From Nocardioides eburneiflavus (GTDB lineage: Bacteria > Actinomycetota > Actinomycetes > Propionibacteriales > Nocardioidaceae), in contig NZ_SRRO01000001.1 of assembly GCF_004785795.1 (NCBI RefSeq), forward strand, positions 4,588,001 through 4,652,000: a DNA stretch of 64,000 nucleotides, given 5' to 3'. Position 1 is the stretch's first letter, and every line of letters starts with the position of its first letter. The notes under the pieces were generated by a model, which was given only the letters and a program-made list of their open reading frames with translations, ran no database searches and was not told the DNA's origin. Positions 27,434 through 36,100 of this stretch are shown here, one piece after another. The position numbers were made by a program, and so were the translations under genes.

Positions 27434-27439
27434 AGACTA
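27434..27439 (-). promoter_or_regulatory. -10 box TAGTCT, 6 nt before GTG 27427
   Basis: This box drives the lepB-rnhB-DUF2469 operon from the 58-bp gap after rplS. Confidence 0.6.
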
Positions 27440-27485
27440 ACCAGTCCCTGGTCGAACCGACGCCTCGCGGCGCGCGGTCCGAGGA

Positions 27486-27836
27486 TCACGCCTCGCGGCG
27501 CTCCTTGATCTTGGCGGCCTTGCCGCGCAGGTTGCGCAGGTAGTAGAGCTTGGCGCGGCGCACGTCGCCGCGGGTCACGACCTCGATCTTCTCGAAGATC
27601 GGGGAGTTGACCGGGAAGGTGCGCTCGACGCCGACGCCGAAGGAGACCTTGCGGACGGTGAAGGTGCGGCCGATGCCCGAGCCGTGGACGCGGATCACGA
27701 CGCCCTGGAAGACCTGGACGCGAGAGCGGCTGCCCTCGATGACCTTGACGTGGACCTTGACGGTGTCGCCGGCGCGGAAGTCCGGGACGTCGTCACGCTT
27801 GATGGCGGTGCCGAGATCGGCGATGACGTTGGTCAT
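27486..27836 (-). CDS. rplS: 50S ribosomal protein L19
   Basis: bL19 lies at the subunit interface. The 116-residue protein has [20 protein letters not shown] and the C-terminal [20 protein letters not shown]. It starts with ATG and is transcribed from a promoter about 175 bp upstream that resembles that of rpsP. Confidence 0.97.
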   Translation of the reverse strand: MTNVIADLGTAIKRDDVPDFRAGDTVKVHVKVIEGSRSRVQVFQGVVIRVHGSGIGRTFTVRKVSFGVGVERTFPVNSPIFEKIEVVTRGDVRRAKLYYLRNLRGKAAKIKERREA

Positions 27837-28012
27837 GACTGCTCCTCGCGAGTGCCACAGGTCAACCGCGGATGAGGTGGTGACGGAATTCGGTTGGTGC
27901 CCGAGCTGGCCGGCCGGTGCGCCCCCTGTGGCAGGTGCGGTCCGGCGGGACCCCGGGGCGGTGCATCAGCGATGCGTCCGGGCGACCCTGGCCTCGAGCA
28001 GACCAAGGGTGA

Positions 28013-28018
28013 AGTCTG
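28013..28018 (-). promoter_or_regulatory. -10 box CAGACT of rplS within CTCTGGCAGACT
   Basis: Minus-strand CTCTGGCAGACT (28013-28024) lies just beyond the trmD stop, with TTTCAC 18 bp upstream as a possible -35. It implies a leader of about 170 nt before rplS. The rpsP promoter carries the near-identical CTCTGGCAGAAT. Confidence 0.5.
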
Positions 28019-28031
28019 CCAGAGCGCGCCG

Positions 28032-29222
28032 TCAGCGTGAAATCCGTCGTCGTGCCCTCTTGGTGAGCACGACGGCGCCCGCGGGCGCCGTGCGGTCGGG
28101 GCGAAGCCGGAAGCCGGCCTTCTTGTACATCCGCAGGTTGTCGGTCGAGCCGGCGCCCGTGAACAGCACGTACGTCTCCACGTCGGCGGGAGCCAGGCCC
28201 TCGACGAGCTCGAGCAGCGCCCGCCCGAGGCCGCGGCCCTGGAGGTCCGGGGCGACCATGATCCGGCCGATGTCCCACTCGCCGGCGGGGTCGGCGTGCG
28301 TGTCCACCCGGCCGCGCACGGCGCCGACCAGCCGCCCGGAGGAGGGCTCGCGGGCGACCATCACGGTCCACTCCCCCAGCCCCCGGCGTACGTCGTCGAG
28401 CGACTCGCGCAGCGCCGGGATCTCGACCCCGGGGTTGGCCTCGAGCTCCTGCAGCCAGCAGGCCCGCTGGAGGGTGTAGAGCTCGCCCGCGTCGGCGGGG
28501 ACGGCTGCGCGTACGTCGAGGTCCGCCAGGGCGCCTACGGTGGCCGCTGCCGGCAGCAGGTCGGGGCGCCGCTCCGCGGTGCGCCGGGCGGCCTCCTCGC
28601 GACGCCACGCCGCGATCCGGCCGTGGTCGCCGGACAGCAGCACGTCGGGGACGTCGCGCCCCTGCCACGACGCGGGCTTGGTGTAGACGGGGTACTCCAG
28701 GAGCCCGTCGGCGTGCGACTCCTCCACCAGCGAGTCGGCGTTGCCCATGAAGCCCGGCAGGAGGCGTACGACCGCCTCGGTGATCGCGAGCGCGGCGACC
28801 TCGCCGCCGTTGAGGACGTAGTCGCCCAGGCTGATCTCGCGGACCGTGCCGATGGTCGCGGCGTGCTCGATGACCCGCTGGTCGATGCCCTCGTAGCGAC
28901 CGCAGGCGAAGACGAGGTGCTCGTGGGAGCTCAGCTCCCCGGCGAGCGCCTGCGTGAACGGCTCGCCGCTCGGGGTGGTGAAGATGATCGTGGCGCCCTG
29001 CGCGACGTCGTCGAGCGCCCGGCCCCAGGGCTCGGGCTTCATCACCATCCCGGCGCCGCCGCCGTAGGGCGTGTCGTCGACGGTGCGGTGCCGGTCGGTC
29101 GTCCACCGGCGCAGGTCGTGCACCTCGAGGTGGAGCAGGCCCTTGTCGCGCGCCTTGCCGGGCAGGCTCAGCTCCAGCGGTGCGAGGTAGTCGGGGAAGA
29201 TCGTGACGACGTCGATCCTCAC
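28032..29222 (-). CDS. trmD: TrmD tRNA (guanine37-N1)-methyltransferase fused to a GNAT acetyltransferase domain
   Basis: Residues 1 to about 235 are a full Trm[31 protein letters not shown], the SAM-binding trefoil-knot [10 protein letters not shown] and [15 protein letters not shown]. TrmD makes m1G37, which prevents frameshifting. Residues from about 248 to 396 form a separate GNAT domain with the acetyl-CoA motif [18 protein letters not shown] and a terminal [12 protein letters not shown]. The reading frame is continuous across the junction. TrmD alone is 230-260 residues, so the extra domain is a true fusion. The GTG start overlaps the rimM stop. The acetylation target is unknown. Confidence 0.93.
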   Translation of the reverse strand: MRIDVVTIFPDYLAPLELSLPGKARDKGLLHLEVHDLRRWTTDRHRTVDDTPYGGGAGMVMKPEPWGRALDDVAQGATIIFTTPSGEPFTQALAGELSSHEHLVFACGRYEGIDQRVIEHAATIGTVREISLGDYVLNGGEVAALAITEAVVRLLPGFMGNADSLVEESHADGLLEYPVYTKPASWQGRDVPDVLLSGDHGRIAAWRREEAARRTAERRPDLLPAAATVGALADLDVRAAVPADAGELYTLQRACWLQELEANPGVEIPALRESLDDVRRGLGEWTVMVAREPSSGRLVGAVRGRVDTHADPAGEWDIGRIMVAPDLQGRGLGRALLELVEGLAPADVETYVLFTGAGSTDNLRMYKKAGFRLRPDRTAPAGAVVLTKRARRRISR

Positions 29223-29809
29223 GCCCCAGGCTCCTGCTCGTCGGGCCCCTGCTCGTCGGGGAAGGGCGAGACCAGTCCCGGACGGTCCGCCACCACCAGC
29301 CGGCCCGCGGCAAGGTCGACCTCGGGCACCAGCGCGCTGACGAACGGGACCAGGGCGTCGCGGCCGTCGGGGGTCCGTACGGTGAGCAGGTCCTGGGCGG
29401 AGCCGTGGACCAGCGCCGTGACGTTGCCGAGAGGGGTGCCGTCGAGGTCGACGACGTCGAGGCCCACGAGCTGGTGGTCGTAGTACTCGTCGGGGTCCTC
29501 GGGCACCTCGTCGCGCCCGAGGGTGGCGTGGAGCAGGGTGCCGCGGACGGCCTCGGCAGCGTTGCGGTCGGCGAGCTCCTCGAAGGTGACGAGCAACGTC
29601 CCCTGATGCCAGCGCGCGCGACTCACGGTGAGGGCCGACGGCCTGCGGTCGGCCCCGGCGGGGGCCTCCGCGCGGATCCTCGTCCCGGGGGCGAAGCGGC
29701 GGTCGGGCTCGTCGGTGCGTACGTCGACGGTGACCTCGCCGCGGATGCCGTGGGGCTTGCCGATGCGGCCGACGAGGACCTCGATGTCGCCGGGCTGCTT
29801 GTCACTCAC
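29219..29809 (-). CDS. rimM: Ribosome maturation factor RimM
   Basis: RimM helps assemble the 30S head through S19. The 196-residue protein has the N-terminal [20 protein letters not shown] and the PRC-barrel domain with [16 protein letters not shown]. It ends in a Gln/Glu/Pro-rich tail. The start is GTG 29809, overlapping trmD downstream by a GTGA quartet. Confidence 0.95.
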   Translation of the reverse strand: MSDKQPGDIEVLVGRIGKPHGIRGEVTVDVRTDEPDRRFAPGTRIRAEAPAGADRRPSALTVSRARWHQGTLLVTFEELADRNAAEAVRGTLLHATLGRDEVPEDPDEYYDHQLVGLDVVDLDGTPLGNVTALVHGSAQDLLTVRTPDGRDALVPFVSALVPEVDLAAGRLVVADRPGLVSPFPDEQGPDEQEPGA

Positions 29810-29815
29810 GGGGCG

Positions 29816-29821
29816 AGGCTA
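29816..29821 (-). promoter_or_regulatory. -10 box TAGCCT, 6 nt before GTG 29809
   Basis: This gives rimM-trmD a promoter of their own, after the terminator of rpsP-KH. Confidence 0.6.
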
Positions 29822-29929
29822 TCGCTCCCGTCGGAACCACCGGCCACCCGGTGATCGCTGAGGTTCTCGGCCGTTGCAACGGACTCCGCCCTGCGCAGAA
29901 AGGGCTGGAACCCGCGGGAAATGCACCTC

Positions 29930-29958
29930 GGGCGCCACCCCGGGCTGGGGTGGCGCCC
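29930..29958 (-). terminator. Hairpin terminator of rpsP-KH operon
   Basis: A perfect 12-bp stem GGGCGCCACCCC (29930-29941) pairs with 29947-29958 around a 5-nt loop, between the KH gene stop (29983) and the rimM promoter. Confidence 0.8.
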
Positions 29959-29982
29959 GACGATCAGTGCGTGCGTACGCCG

Positions 29983-30234
29983 TCAGCGCCGCCGGTCGGT
30001 GTCGACGAAGTCGACCCGTGCCCCGCCGCGGCCCGCGAGGGCCGAGACGACGGTGCGGAAGGCGGTCGCGGTGCGGCCGTTGCGGCCGATCACCTTGCCG
30101 AGGTCGTCGGGGTGGACCCGGACCTCGAGGATCGAGCCACGACGGAGCTGCTTGTCGCGGACGATGACGTCGTCGGGGTGGTCGACGATGCCACGCACCA
30201 GGTGCTCGAGAGCCTCGGCCAGCACGTCGCTCAC
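29983..30234 (-). CDS. khpA: KH-domain RNA-binding protein (KhpA/YlqC family)
   Basis: This 83-residue protein consists of one type-II KH domain with the GxxG loop in [14 protein letters not shown] (Gly50-Gly53). KhpA proteins bind RNA and, with KhpB, affect cell elongation in Gram-positive bacteria. The GTG start overlaps the rpsP stop by 4 bp, the conserved rpsP-khpA-rimM-trmD order. Confidence 0.92.
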   Translation of the reverse strand: MSDVLAEALEHLVRGIVDHPDDVIVRDKQLRRGSILEVRVHPDDLGKVIGRNGRTATAFRTVVSALAGRGGARVDFVDTDRRR

Positions 30235-30761
30235 GCCTCGCTCTTGCCGGCGTCCTCGGCGGTCACCGTCTCGGTGGCCTCCGCGGCGTCGGCAGCGCCC
30301 TCAGGGGTCTCGGAGGCAGGCACCTCGGCCGGGGCCTCGGCAGCGGGCTCCTCGGTCTTCTTCTCGGTCTTCTTCTCGGTCTTCTTCTTGGCGGTGGTCG
30401 CGGAGCCCTTCGACTCGGCGGACACCTCCTTGAGGGCCTCGTTGAAGATGTCGAGCTTGGAGCGCTTGGTCTCCTTGACCTTCAGGGTGCCCTCGGCGCC
30501 CGGCAGGCCCTTGAACTTCTGCCAGTCACCGGTCACCTTGAGGATCGCCTCGACGGCCTCGGAGGGCTGCGCGCCCACGCCGAGCCAGTACTGCGCCCGG
30601 TCGGAGGTCACCTCGATGAAGGAGGGCTCCTCCTTCGGGTGGTACTTGCCGATCTCCTCGAGCACGCGACCGTCGCGCTTCTTGCGCGAGTCGACGACGA
30701 CGATGCGGTACTGCGGCACCCGGATCTTGCCCAGGCGCTTCAAACGAATCTTGACGGCCAC
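30231..30761 (-). CDS. rpsP: 30S ribosomal protein S16 with long charged C-terminal tail
   Basis: Residues 1-80 are a normal bS16 ([40 protein letters not shown]). After an extension typical of actinobacteria, the last 70 residues include [12 protein letters not shown] and an Ala/Glu-rich end. The total of 176 residues is roughly twice the E. coli protein. It heads an operon with the KH gene. Confidence 0.96.
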   Translation of the reverse strand: MAVKIRLKRLGKIRVPQYRIVVVDSRKKRDGRVLEEIGKYHPKEEPSFIEVTSDRAQYWLGVGAQPSEAVEAILKVTGDWQKFKGLPGAEGTLKVKETKRSKLDIFNEALKEVSAESKGSATTAKKKTEKKTEKKTEEPAAEAPAEVPASETPEGAADAAEATETVTAEDAGKSEA

Positions 30762-30891
30762 GTTTGTGGTGTCTCCTCAGGAATTGTCGTGGGTGAGGGG
30801 CCGTTCCCAGGTGGGGTCACCGGTGCTGGTCCTTCGAAGGGCACTGCGTCGCTCGGATGAGAGGGTCCGGGCGCGCAGGACACGAGGGAAG

Positions 30892-30897
30892 ATTCTG
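30892..30897 (-). promoter_or_regulatory. -10 box CAGAAT of rpsP within CTCTGGCAGAAT
   Basis: The minus-strand 12-mer CTCTGGCAGAAT (30892-30903) lies about 130 bp upstream of rpsP and matches the rplS promoter at 11 of 12 bases. Confidence 0.5.
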
Positions 30898-30940
30898 CCA
30901 GAGGGTCGGGGCCTGCGACCAATCGACCACCCGGCGACGC

Positions 30941-31594
30941 TCAGTCGTCGAGACCGAGGAAGGGGCGCACCGCCTCCGCCCCGGTGACCTCGACCGGCTC
31001 GCCGAGGCGGACGAACGCCTCCGGCGTCAGGACCAGCCCCTGCTGCATGGCGAGCTCCCCCTCGCGTCGCTTGATCCGGGACACGGTGGTCGGGCGGTAG
31101 CCGACCTTGCGGGAGACCGCGAGCGAGGCCGGGTTGTCCACGAAGGCGCCCGAGGTGATCTCCTCGAAGCCGAGGTGGTCGAGGAGCAGCTCGCACATCG
31201 CCTGCCGCATGACCGTGCCGAGCCCACGGCCCTGGAACTCCCGTCCGAGCCAGGACCCGGTCTCGCCGGTCCGCGTGACCGGGAAGTTCTTCGCAGCCAC
31301 CCCCTGGCTGCCGATCACCCGGCCGTCGAGCAGCACCGCGAGATCGAGGCAGAAGTCGTCGGGCGCGAAGGTGGACCGCTTGCCCCAGTGGTACGCCGCG
31401 GTGTTGCGCGAAAGCTCCCCGGCCGGGGCGGTCGACCACGGGAAGTAGAACGGCATGTCGGCCGGGTCGTGGATGCCCGCCTCGGCCACGTCGCACAGCT
31501 CCGCGATGAGCTCGTCGGTCAGCCCCCGCAGCTCGAGCGGGCCGGCGACCACGCGGAGCCCGAGGGGCGGGAACAGGTCCACGAGAGCGCTCAT
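30941..31594 (-). CDS. GNAT family N-acetyltransferase
   Basis: The 217-residue protein has the acetyl-CoA-binding motif LGREFQGRGLGTVMRQAMCE, preceded by DDFCLDLAVLLDGRVIGSQG, and ends with VSRKVGYRPTTVSRI, all in RimJ/RimL-like order. The substrate (an N-terminal amine, or a small molecule) is not predictable. ATG 31594 is preferred to the upstream start at 31630, which adds a non-conserved dozen residues. It is separated from rpsP and from the amidohydrolase gene by normal gaps. Confidence 0.8.
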   Translation of the reverse strand: MSALVDLFPPLGLRVVAGPLELRGLTDELIAELCDVAEAGIHDPADMPFYFPWSTAPAGELSRNTAAYHWGKRSTFAPDDFCLDLAVLLDGRVIGSQGVAAKNFPVTRTGETGSWLGREFQGRGLGTVMRQAMCELLLDHLGFEEITSGAFVDNPASLAVSRKVGYRPTTVSRIKRREGELAMQQGLVLTPEAFVRLGEPVEVTGAEAVRPFLGLDD

Positions 31595-31652
31595 GGCGCC
31601 ATCCCATCGTGGGGACACGAGCCGGCACAACCCGGTTTGCCCCGGGCTCGGG

Positions 31653-32726
31653 TCATCGGCCTCGGACGACCCCGCGCAGCACGACCGCCGTGGGCGTACG
31701 CAGCACGGACAGGTCCTCCACCGGGTTGCGGTCGTAGACCACGAAGTCCGCCGAGGCCCCCTCGGTCAGCCCGTCGACGTCCAGCCACTCGCGCGCCCGC
31801 CAGCTCGCCGCCCCGAGGGCGTCGTGGGCCGGCACCCCGATGCGTGCCAGCGCCTCGACCTCACCGGCGATGTTGCCGTGGCGGCTGATGCCACCGCCGT
31901 CCGAGCCGGCGTAGATGGGCACCCCCGCCTCGTAGGCAGCCATGATCGTGGCCGGCATCCGGCTGTAGAGGTCGGTCATGGTCTGCGCGTAGGCCGGGAA
32001 CCTCTCCTGCCCGGCGGCCGCGTGCTCGGGGAACTTGTCGAGCTGCATCACGGTCGGGACGAGCCGGGTGTCGTGGGCGACCATCGCGTCGATGAGGTCC
32101 TCGGTGAGGCCGGTGCCGTGCTCGATGCAGTCGATGCCGGCCTCGATCAGGCCCGGCAGGACGCCGTGGCCGAAGCAGTGCGCGGTGACCTTGGCGCCCT
32201 CCGCGTGGGCGGCGTCGATCGCGTCGCGGAACGCCTCGGCGGGGAAGGACGGCGCGAGGTCGCCCTCGTCGCGGGAGATCCAGTCGCCGACCAGCTTGAT
32301 CCAGCCGTCGCCGTTGCGGGCCTCCTGCGCGGCGTACGTCGCGAGGTCGGCGGGCTCGACCTCGTGGGCGTAGTTGCGGATGTAGCGCTTCGTCGCCGCG
32401 ATGTGGCGCCCGCACCGGATCAGGCGGGGGAGGTCGTCGCGGTCGTGGATCCAGCGGGTGTCGGCGGCCGATCCGGCGTCGCGGATCAGCAGCGCTCCCC
32501 CGTCGCGGTCGTCGATCGCCTGCTGCTCGGTGGCCTCGTCGTCGGTGGGACCGAAGTCGTCGAGGCCCAGGTGGCAGTGCGCGTCGACCAGCCCGGGCAC
32601 GATCCACCCCTCGGCGGCCGTGTCGGCGCCGGGCTGGGGCTCGTAGGTGATCCGGCCGTCGACGACGTACAGGTCGCCTGCCTCACCGTCGGGGAGGACC
32701 GGTCCGCGGAAGCGCAGCGCACTCAT
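31653..32726 (-). CDS. Metal-dependent amidohydrolase (imidazolonepropionase-like)
   Basis: The 357-residue TIM-barrel hydrolase has metal ligands in VDAHCHLGLDD (His50, His52), KLVGDW for the bridging Lys, TAHCFGH, IEHGTGL and the final Asp in YAGSDGGG. It lacks a signal peptide and resembles cytosolic members that act on cyclic amides or dipeptides. The precise substrate is not predictable. Confidence 0.85.
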   Translation of the reverse strand: MSALRFRGPVLPDGEAGDLYVVDGRITYEPQPGADTAAEGWIVPGLVDAHCHLGLDDFGPTDDEATEQQAIDDRDGGALLIRDAGSAADTRWIHDRDDLPRLIRCGRHIAATKRYIRNYAHEVEPADLATYAAQEARNGDGWIKLVGDWISRDEGDLAPSFPAEAFRDAIDAAHAEGAKVTAHCFGHGVLPGLIEAGIDCIEHGTGLTEDLIDAMVAHDTRLVPTVMQLDKFPEHAAAGQERFPAYAQTMTDLYSRMPATIMAAYEAGVPIYAGSDGGGISRHGNIAGEVEALARIGVPAHDALGAASWRAREWLDVDGLTEGASADFVVYDRNPVEDLSVLRTPTAVVLRGVVRGR

Positions 32727-32732
32727 GCACCG

Positions 32733-32738
32733 ACCCTA
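32733..32738 (-). promoter_or_regulatory. -10 box TAGGGT, 6 nt before ATG 32726
   Basis: Promoter of the amidohydrolase gene, placed back to back with the plus-strand box CACCAT (32830-32835) of the lysyl-oxidase-like gene. Confidence 0.6.
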
Positions 32739-32841
32739 GCGATCCCGGCCGAGGCCGGCCGCCGAGCTGCCGACTCCCACAAATGGGGTACGTGGCCGGT
32801 TCGGCGCTGTCGGCACGCAGGGGCCTTGCCACCATCGACGG

Positions 32842-33642
32842 ATGGGGAAGGCGCGTGACTGGGTCCGTCGAGCCTGGACCTGCGCAGCCGTGGCGGCCCT
32901 GGCAGCCGTGGCAGGCTGCGGCGGCGACGCCGACGCCCGCTGGTCCGAGGACCCTGCTGGTGCGGAGCGACTGCCCGACTTCGCCCCCGCCCCGCCCGAG
33001 GACATCCACACCAAGAAGGTCGGTGACAGCTGGTCGGTGGAGTTCAGCTCCGCCCTCGTCAACGTCGGTGCCGGGGACTTCCACGCCACGGCGGAGAAGA
33101 ACCTCGGCGGCGAGTGGACCGTGACCCAGGACATCGAGCACGCCGACGGCGGGGCCAGCCACGTCCCCAGCGACGCGCGGCCGGTGTGGGGCGGCGACGG
33201 CCACGAGCACTGGCACGTGGAGCGCTACGTGACGTACCACCTGTTCGCCCTCGACGAGCAGGGCGAGGAGTCCGGGAAGCCGCGCACCGACCACAAGGTC
33301 GGGTTCTGCATCTACGACTTCGAGCACTCGGGGCTCGACCTCGGGCCCGACGAGGCGGTCTACGAGCGCGAGGGGTGTGGCAGCGAGGACTCGAACCGTC
33401 TCGTCATGGGGCTGAGCCGGGGGTGGGTGGACTACTACCACTGGAACCTGCCCGGCCAGAGCATCCCCGTGGACGGCCTCGCCGACGGGGACTACCGGCT
33501 CCACGCCGTCGCCGACGAGCAGGGCGTGTTCCGCGAGGAGACGACCGACAACAACCGGACGTGGGTCGACTTCACGCTCGCCACCGACGCCGCCGGCACG
33601 CGCTCGGCCCTGGTGGTCGAGGTGGGTCCCCAGCCGGGCTGA
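32842..33642 (+). CDS. Lysyl-oxidase-like lipoprotein
   Basis: The 266-residue exported protein has a lipoprotein signal peptide with lipobox AVAGC (Cys26). It carries the copper-site motif HEHWHV (His121, His123, His125), then KVGFCIYDFEHSG, the WVDYYHWNLPGQSIPVDGL segment and a C-terminal DNNRTWVDF. These match the lysyl oxidase family (PF01186), whose animal members oxidise lysine side chains in matrix proteins. In bacteria the family is secreted and its substrate is largely unknown. ATG 32842 follows a -10-like CACCAT by 6 bp. The family assignment is from motif recognition only. Confidence 0.8.
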   Translation: MGKARDWVRRAWTCAAVAALAAVAGCGGDADARWSEDPAGAERLPDFAPAPPEDIHTKKVGDSWSVEFSSALVNVGAGDFHATAEKNLGGEWTVTQDIEHADGGASHVPSDARPVWGGDGHEHWHVERYVTYHLFALDEQGEESGKPRTDHKVGFCIYDFEHSGLDLGPDEAVYEREGCGSEDSNRLVMGLSRGWVDYYHWNLPGQSIPVDGLADGDYRLHAVADEQGVFREETTDNNRTWVDFTLATDAAGTRSALVVEVGPQPG

Positions 33643-33785
33643 GCACGGGCCCGTCCCCCGAATTGGCGATCTGGCCGTCGCCGGCGAGAGATCGCCCAGC
33701 GCGCGGCGCACAGTGGGAGGTCACCGCCGGGGGGACGGCTGCCGTTCGGCAGATCGCCGGACGGACCTGTAGTGAGGAGCACAGC

Positions 33786-34127
33786 ATGAGGAGCAGGAAG
33801 TACTGGGTGATGGGCGCCACCGCCGCACTGGTGATGGTCAGCTCACCGGCGGTGGCCGCCACGCTGAGCAACGGCAACGGACAGTCGTGCGGCGACGGCA
33901 TGGGCGTGTGGCACTTCGTGAACAACCAGACGGGCGGAGCCGCGGCCGGCACGCTCAACGCGACGTTCTCGGACGGCTCGGTGTGGAACGTGGCGCCCTC
34001 CGCCGTCAACCAGAACGTGCAGCACTTCTACGTGGAGTCGACCGGCACCCTGATCTCCGCCACGACGACGCTTCCCGGGAAGCTGGTGCTGTCCGACTTC
34101 ACCTGCGAGGACGTCAAGAAGAAGTGA
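33786..34127 (+). CDS. Small secreted protein
   Basis: The 113-residue product has a clear signal peptide (residues 1-24, cleavage near AVAATL), then a Gly/Asn/Thr-rich mature part with two Cys (SCGDG and FTCED) that could form a disulfide, ending in KKK. GAGGAG lies at ribosome-binding distance, so this gene has a leader, unlike many neighbours. No family is recognised. It lies 143 bp after the lysyl-oxidase-like gene on the same strand, so co-regulation is possible. Confidence 0.78.
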   Translation: MRSRKYWVMGATAALVMVSSPAVAATLSNGNGQSCGDGMGVWHFVNNQTGGAAAGTLNATFSDGSVWNVAPSAVNQNVQHFYVESTGTLISATTTLPGKLVLSDFTCEDVKKK

Positions 34128-34135
34128 GCCGGGCC

Positions 34136-34191
34136 CGCGTGGCCTGCTGGATCGTTTCCCTCGTGCTCACAGCCGGTCCAGCAGCCACGCG
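34136..34191. terminator. Convergent hairpin overlapping the end of the NYN gene
   Basis: The arm at 34136-34151 (CGCGTGGCCTGCTGGA) and the reverse complement of 34177-34191 agree except for one extra base, with a 25-nt loop. The right arm is inside the last codons of the minus-strand NYN gene. It probably ends transcription of the small secreted protein gene. Confidence 0.55.
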
Positions 34192-34529
34192 GGGCTGAGC
34201 ACCTGCGCCGGGGACACGTTCGCGGCGAGGGCGCGGTCGGCGGTCACCACCGCGACCTTGGCTCCGGACTCGCCGGCGCGCCTGGCCTGCTCGCGGATCT
34301 CCGCGTCACCGTCGCGCGAGGCGTGGACGATGCGTACGTGCGCGTCCCGGCCCGCGCGTACGCCCGCCTTCGCCTGTCCCTCGAGCACCAGCACGATCTC
34401 GTCGAACCCGGTGTCGGCGACCAGGAGCCGCTCGTGGAGGCGTCGCGCCGCGCCGGCGCGGTCCTTCCACCAGCCGTCGGGCACGGAGCCGACGACGTTG
34501 GCGCCGTCGACGACGAGGACCGAGCTCAT
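34167..34529 (-). CDS. NYN/PIN-like putative ribonuclease coupled to ffh
   Basis: The 120-residue protein starts VLVVDGANVVGSVPDGWWKD, the NYN/YacP-type motif with a conserved Asp8, continues to HASRDGDAEIREQARRAG, and has VAVVTADRALAANV with a second acidic site. This is the acidic layout of PIN-like nucleases, which cut RNA. Its ATG overlaps the ffh stop by 4 bp (ATGA), so it is produced with SRP54. The nuclease assignment is by motif; the target is unknown. Confidence 0.7.
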   Translation of the reverse strand: MSSVLVVDGANVVGSVPDGWWKDRAGAARRLHERLLVADTGFDEIVLVLEGQAKAGVRAGRDAHVRIVHASRDGDAEIREQARRAGESGAKVAVVTADRALAANVSPAQVLSPAWLLDRL

Positions 34530-36100
34530 TTCAAGAACTGCGAGAAGTCCTTGGGCAGGTTCAGCTGCTCGGCGGCCTTCTCGTAGTCGACCGCCGTGCC
34601 GTCCGGGTTGCCGAACGGGTTGTCGGCCCGGTCTGCGGCTGCTGCCTTGCCGGCGGCCTTCTGCTGGGCTGCCTTGGCGGGGTTGCCGGAGACGCGCTTC
34701 TTGCCCTTCTTGCCCTTGGCCTGCTGCTTGGCGCCGGCACGCTTGCCACCGCCGAGACCCGGCATCCCGGGCATGCCCGGCATCCCCGGCACCCCGCCGC
34801 CGCGCGCCATCTGCTCCATCATCTTGCGCGCCTCGAAGAAGCGGTCGACGAGCTGGTTGACGTCGGAGACCTGGCGTCCGGCGCCGGCGGCGATGCGGGC
34901 GCGGCGGGAGCCGTCGATGATCTTGGGGTTGTCGCGCTCGGCCGGCGTCATCGACTGGATGATCGCCTGGATCCGGTCGATCTCGCGCTCGTCGAAGTTC
35001 TCGAGCTGGTCGCGGAACTGGCCCATCCCGGGGAGCATCCCCATGATCTTGGTCATCGAGCCGAGCTTGCGGATCTGCATCATCTGCTGGAGGAAGTCCT
35101 CCAGCGTGAAGCCGCCCTTGGTGGCGAGCTTCTCCGCGGCCTTCAGCGATTCCGCGGAGTCGAAGGCCTTCTCGGCCTGCTCGATCAGGGTGAGCATGTC
35201 GCCCATGTCGAGGATGCGCGAGGCCATCCGGTCGGGGTGGAAGAGATCGAAGTCGGTCATCTTCTCGCCGCTCGAGGCGAACATGACCGGCTTGCCGGTG
35301 ATCGAGCGGATCGACAGGGCGGCGCCACCGCGGGCGTCGCCGTCGAGCTTGGTGAGCACCACGCCGTCGTAGCCGACGCCGTCGAGGAAGGCCTGCGCGG
35401 TCGTGACCGCGTCCTGGCCGATCATCGCGTCGACGACGAACAGGACCTCGTCGGGCTGCACGGCGTCGCGGATGTCGGCGGCCTGCTGCATCAGGGTCTC
35501 GTCGACGCCGAGTCGGCCGGCGGTGTCGATGATGACGACGTCGTGGAGCTTGCGCTTCGCCTCCTCGATCGACGCGCGGGCCACCTCGACCGGGTCGCCC
35601 GCGCCGTTGCCCGGCTCGGGCGCGAAGACGGGCACCCCGACGCGCTCGCCGTTGACCTGGAGCTGCTGGACGGCGTTGGGTCGCTGGAGGTCGGCCGCCA
35701 CCAGCATCGGCGTCCTGTCCTGGTCCTTGAGCCACCGCGCGAGCTTGGCCGCGAGCGTCGTCTTGCCGGCACCCTGGAGGCCGGCCAGCATGATCACGGT
35801 CGGGCCGCTCTTGGCGTAGCGCAGCCGGCGGGTCTCCCCGCCGAGGATCGTCACGAGCTCCTCGTGGACGATCTTGATGATCTGCTGCGCCGGGTTGAGC
35901 GCGCCGCTGACCTCCTCGGAGCGGGCCCGCTCCTTCACCGCCCCGACGAACTCCTTGACGACCGGCAGCGCCACGTCGGCCTCGAGCAGCGCGATGCGGA
36001 TCTCGCGCGCGGTGGCGTCGATGTCGGCCTCGGAGAGCCGCCCCTTGCCACGCAGGTTCTTGAAGGTGTCGGCAAGGCGGTCGGAGAGTGTGGCGAACAC
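34526..36100 (-). CDS. ffh: Signal recognition particle protein Ffh (SRP54)
   Basis: Ffh binds signal sequences and 4.5S RNA and delivers ribosomes to FtsY. The 524 residues hold the N domain (1-95), the GTPase domain with GLQGAGKTT (107-115), DTAGRLGVD and TKLDGDARGG, and the Met-rich M domain (about 325-450). The end is a Gly/Met-rich run followed by a Lys/Ala-rich tail. The start is GTG. A box TAGGCT (36160-36165 on the minus strand) lies about 60 bp upstream. Confidence 0.96.
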   Translation of the reverse strand: MFATLSDRLADTFKNLRGKGRLSEADIDATAREIRIALLEADVALPVVKEFVGAVKERARSEEVSGALNPAQQIIKIVHEELVTILGGETRRLRYAKSGPTVIMLAGLQGAGKTTLAAKLARWLKDQDRTPMLVAADLQRPNAVQQLQVNGERVGVPVFAPEPGNGAGDPVEVARASIEEAKRKLHDVVIIDTAGRLGVDETLMQQAADIRDAVQPDEVLFVVDAMIGQDAVTTAQAFLDGVGYDGVVLTKLDGDARGGAALSIRSITGKPVMFASSGEKMTDFDLFHPDRMASRILDMGDMLTLIEQAEKAFDSAESLKAAEKLATKGGFTLEDFLQQMMQIRKLGSMTKIMGMLPGMGQFRDQLENFDEREIDRIQAIIQSMTPAERDNPKIIDGSRRARIAAGAGRQVSDVNQLVDRFFEARKMMEQMARGGGVPGMPGMPGMPGLGGGKRAGAKQQAKGKKGKKRVSGNPAKAAQQKAAGKAAAADRADNPFGNPDGTAVDYEKAAEQLNLPKDFSQFLK

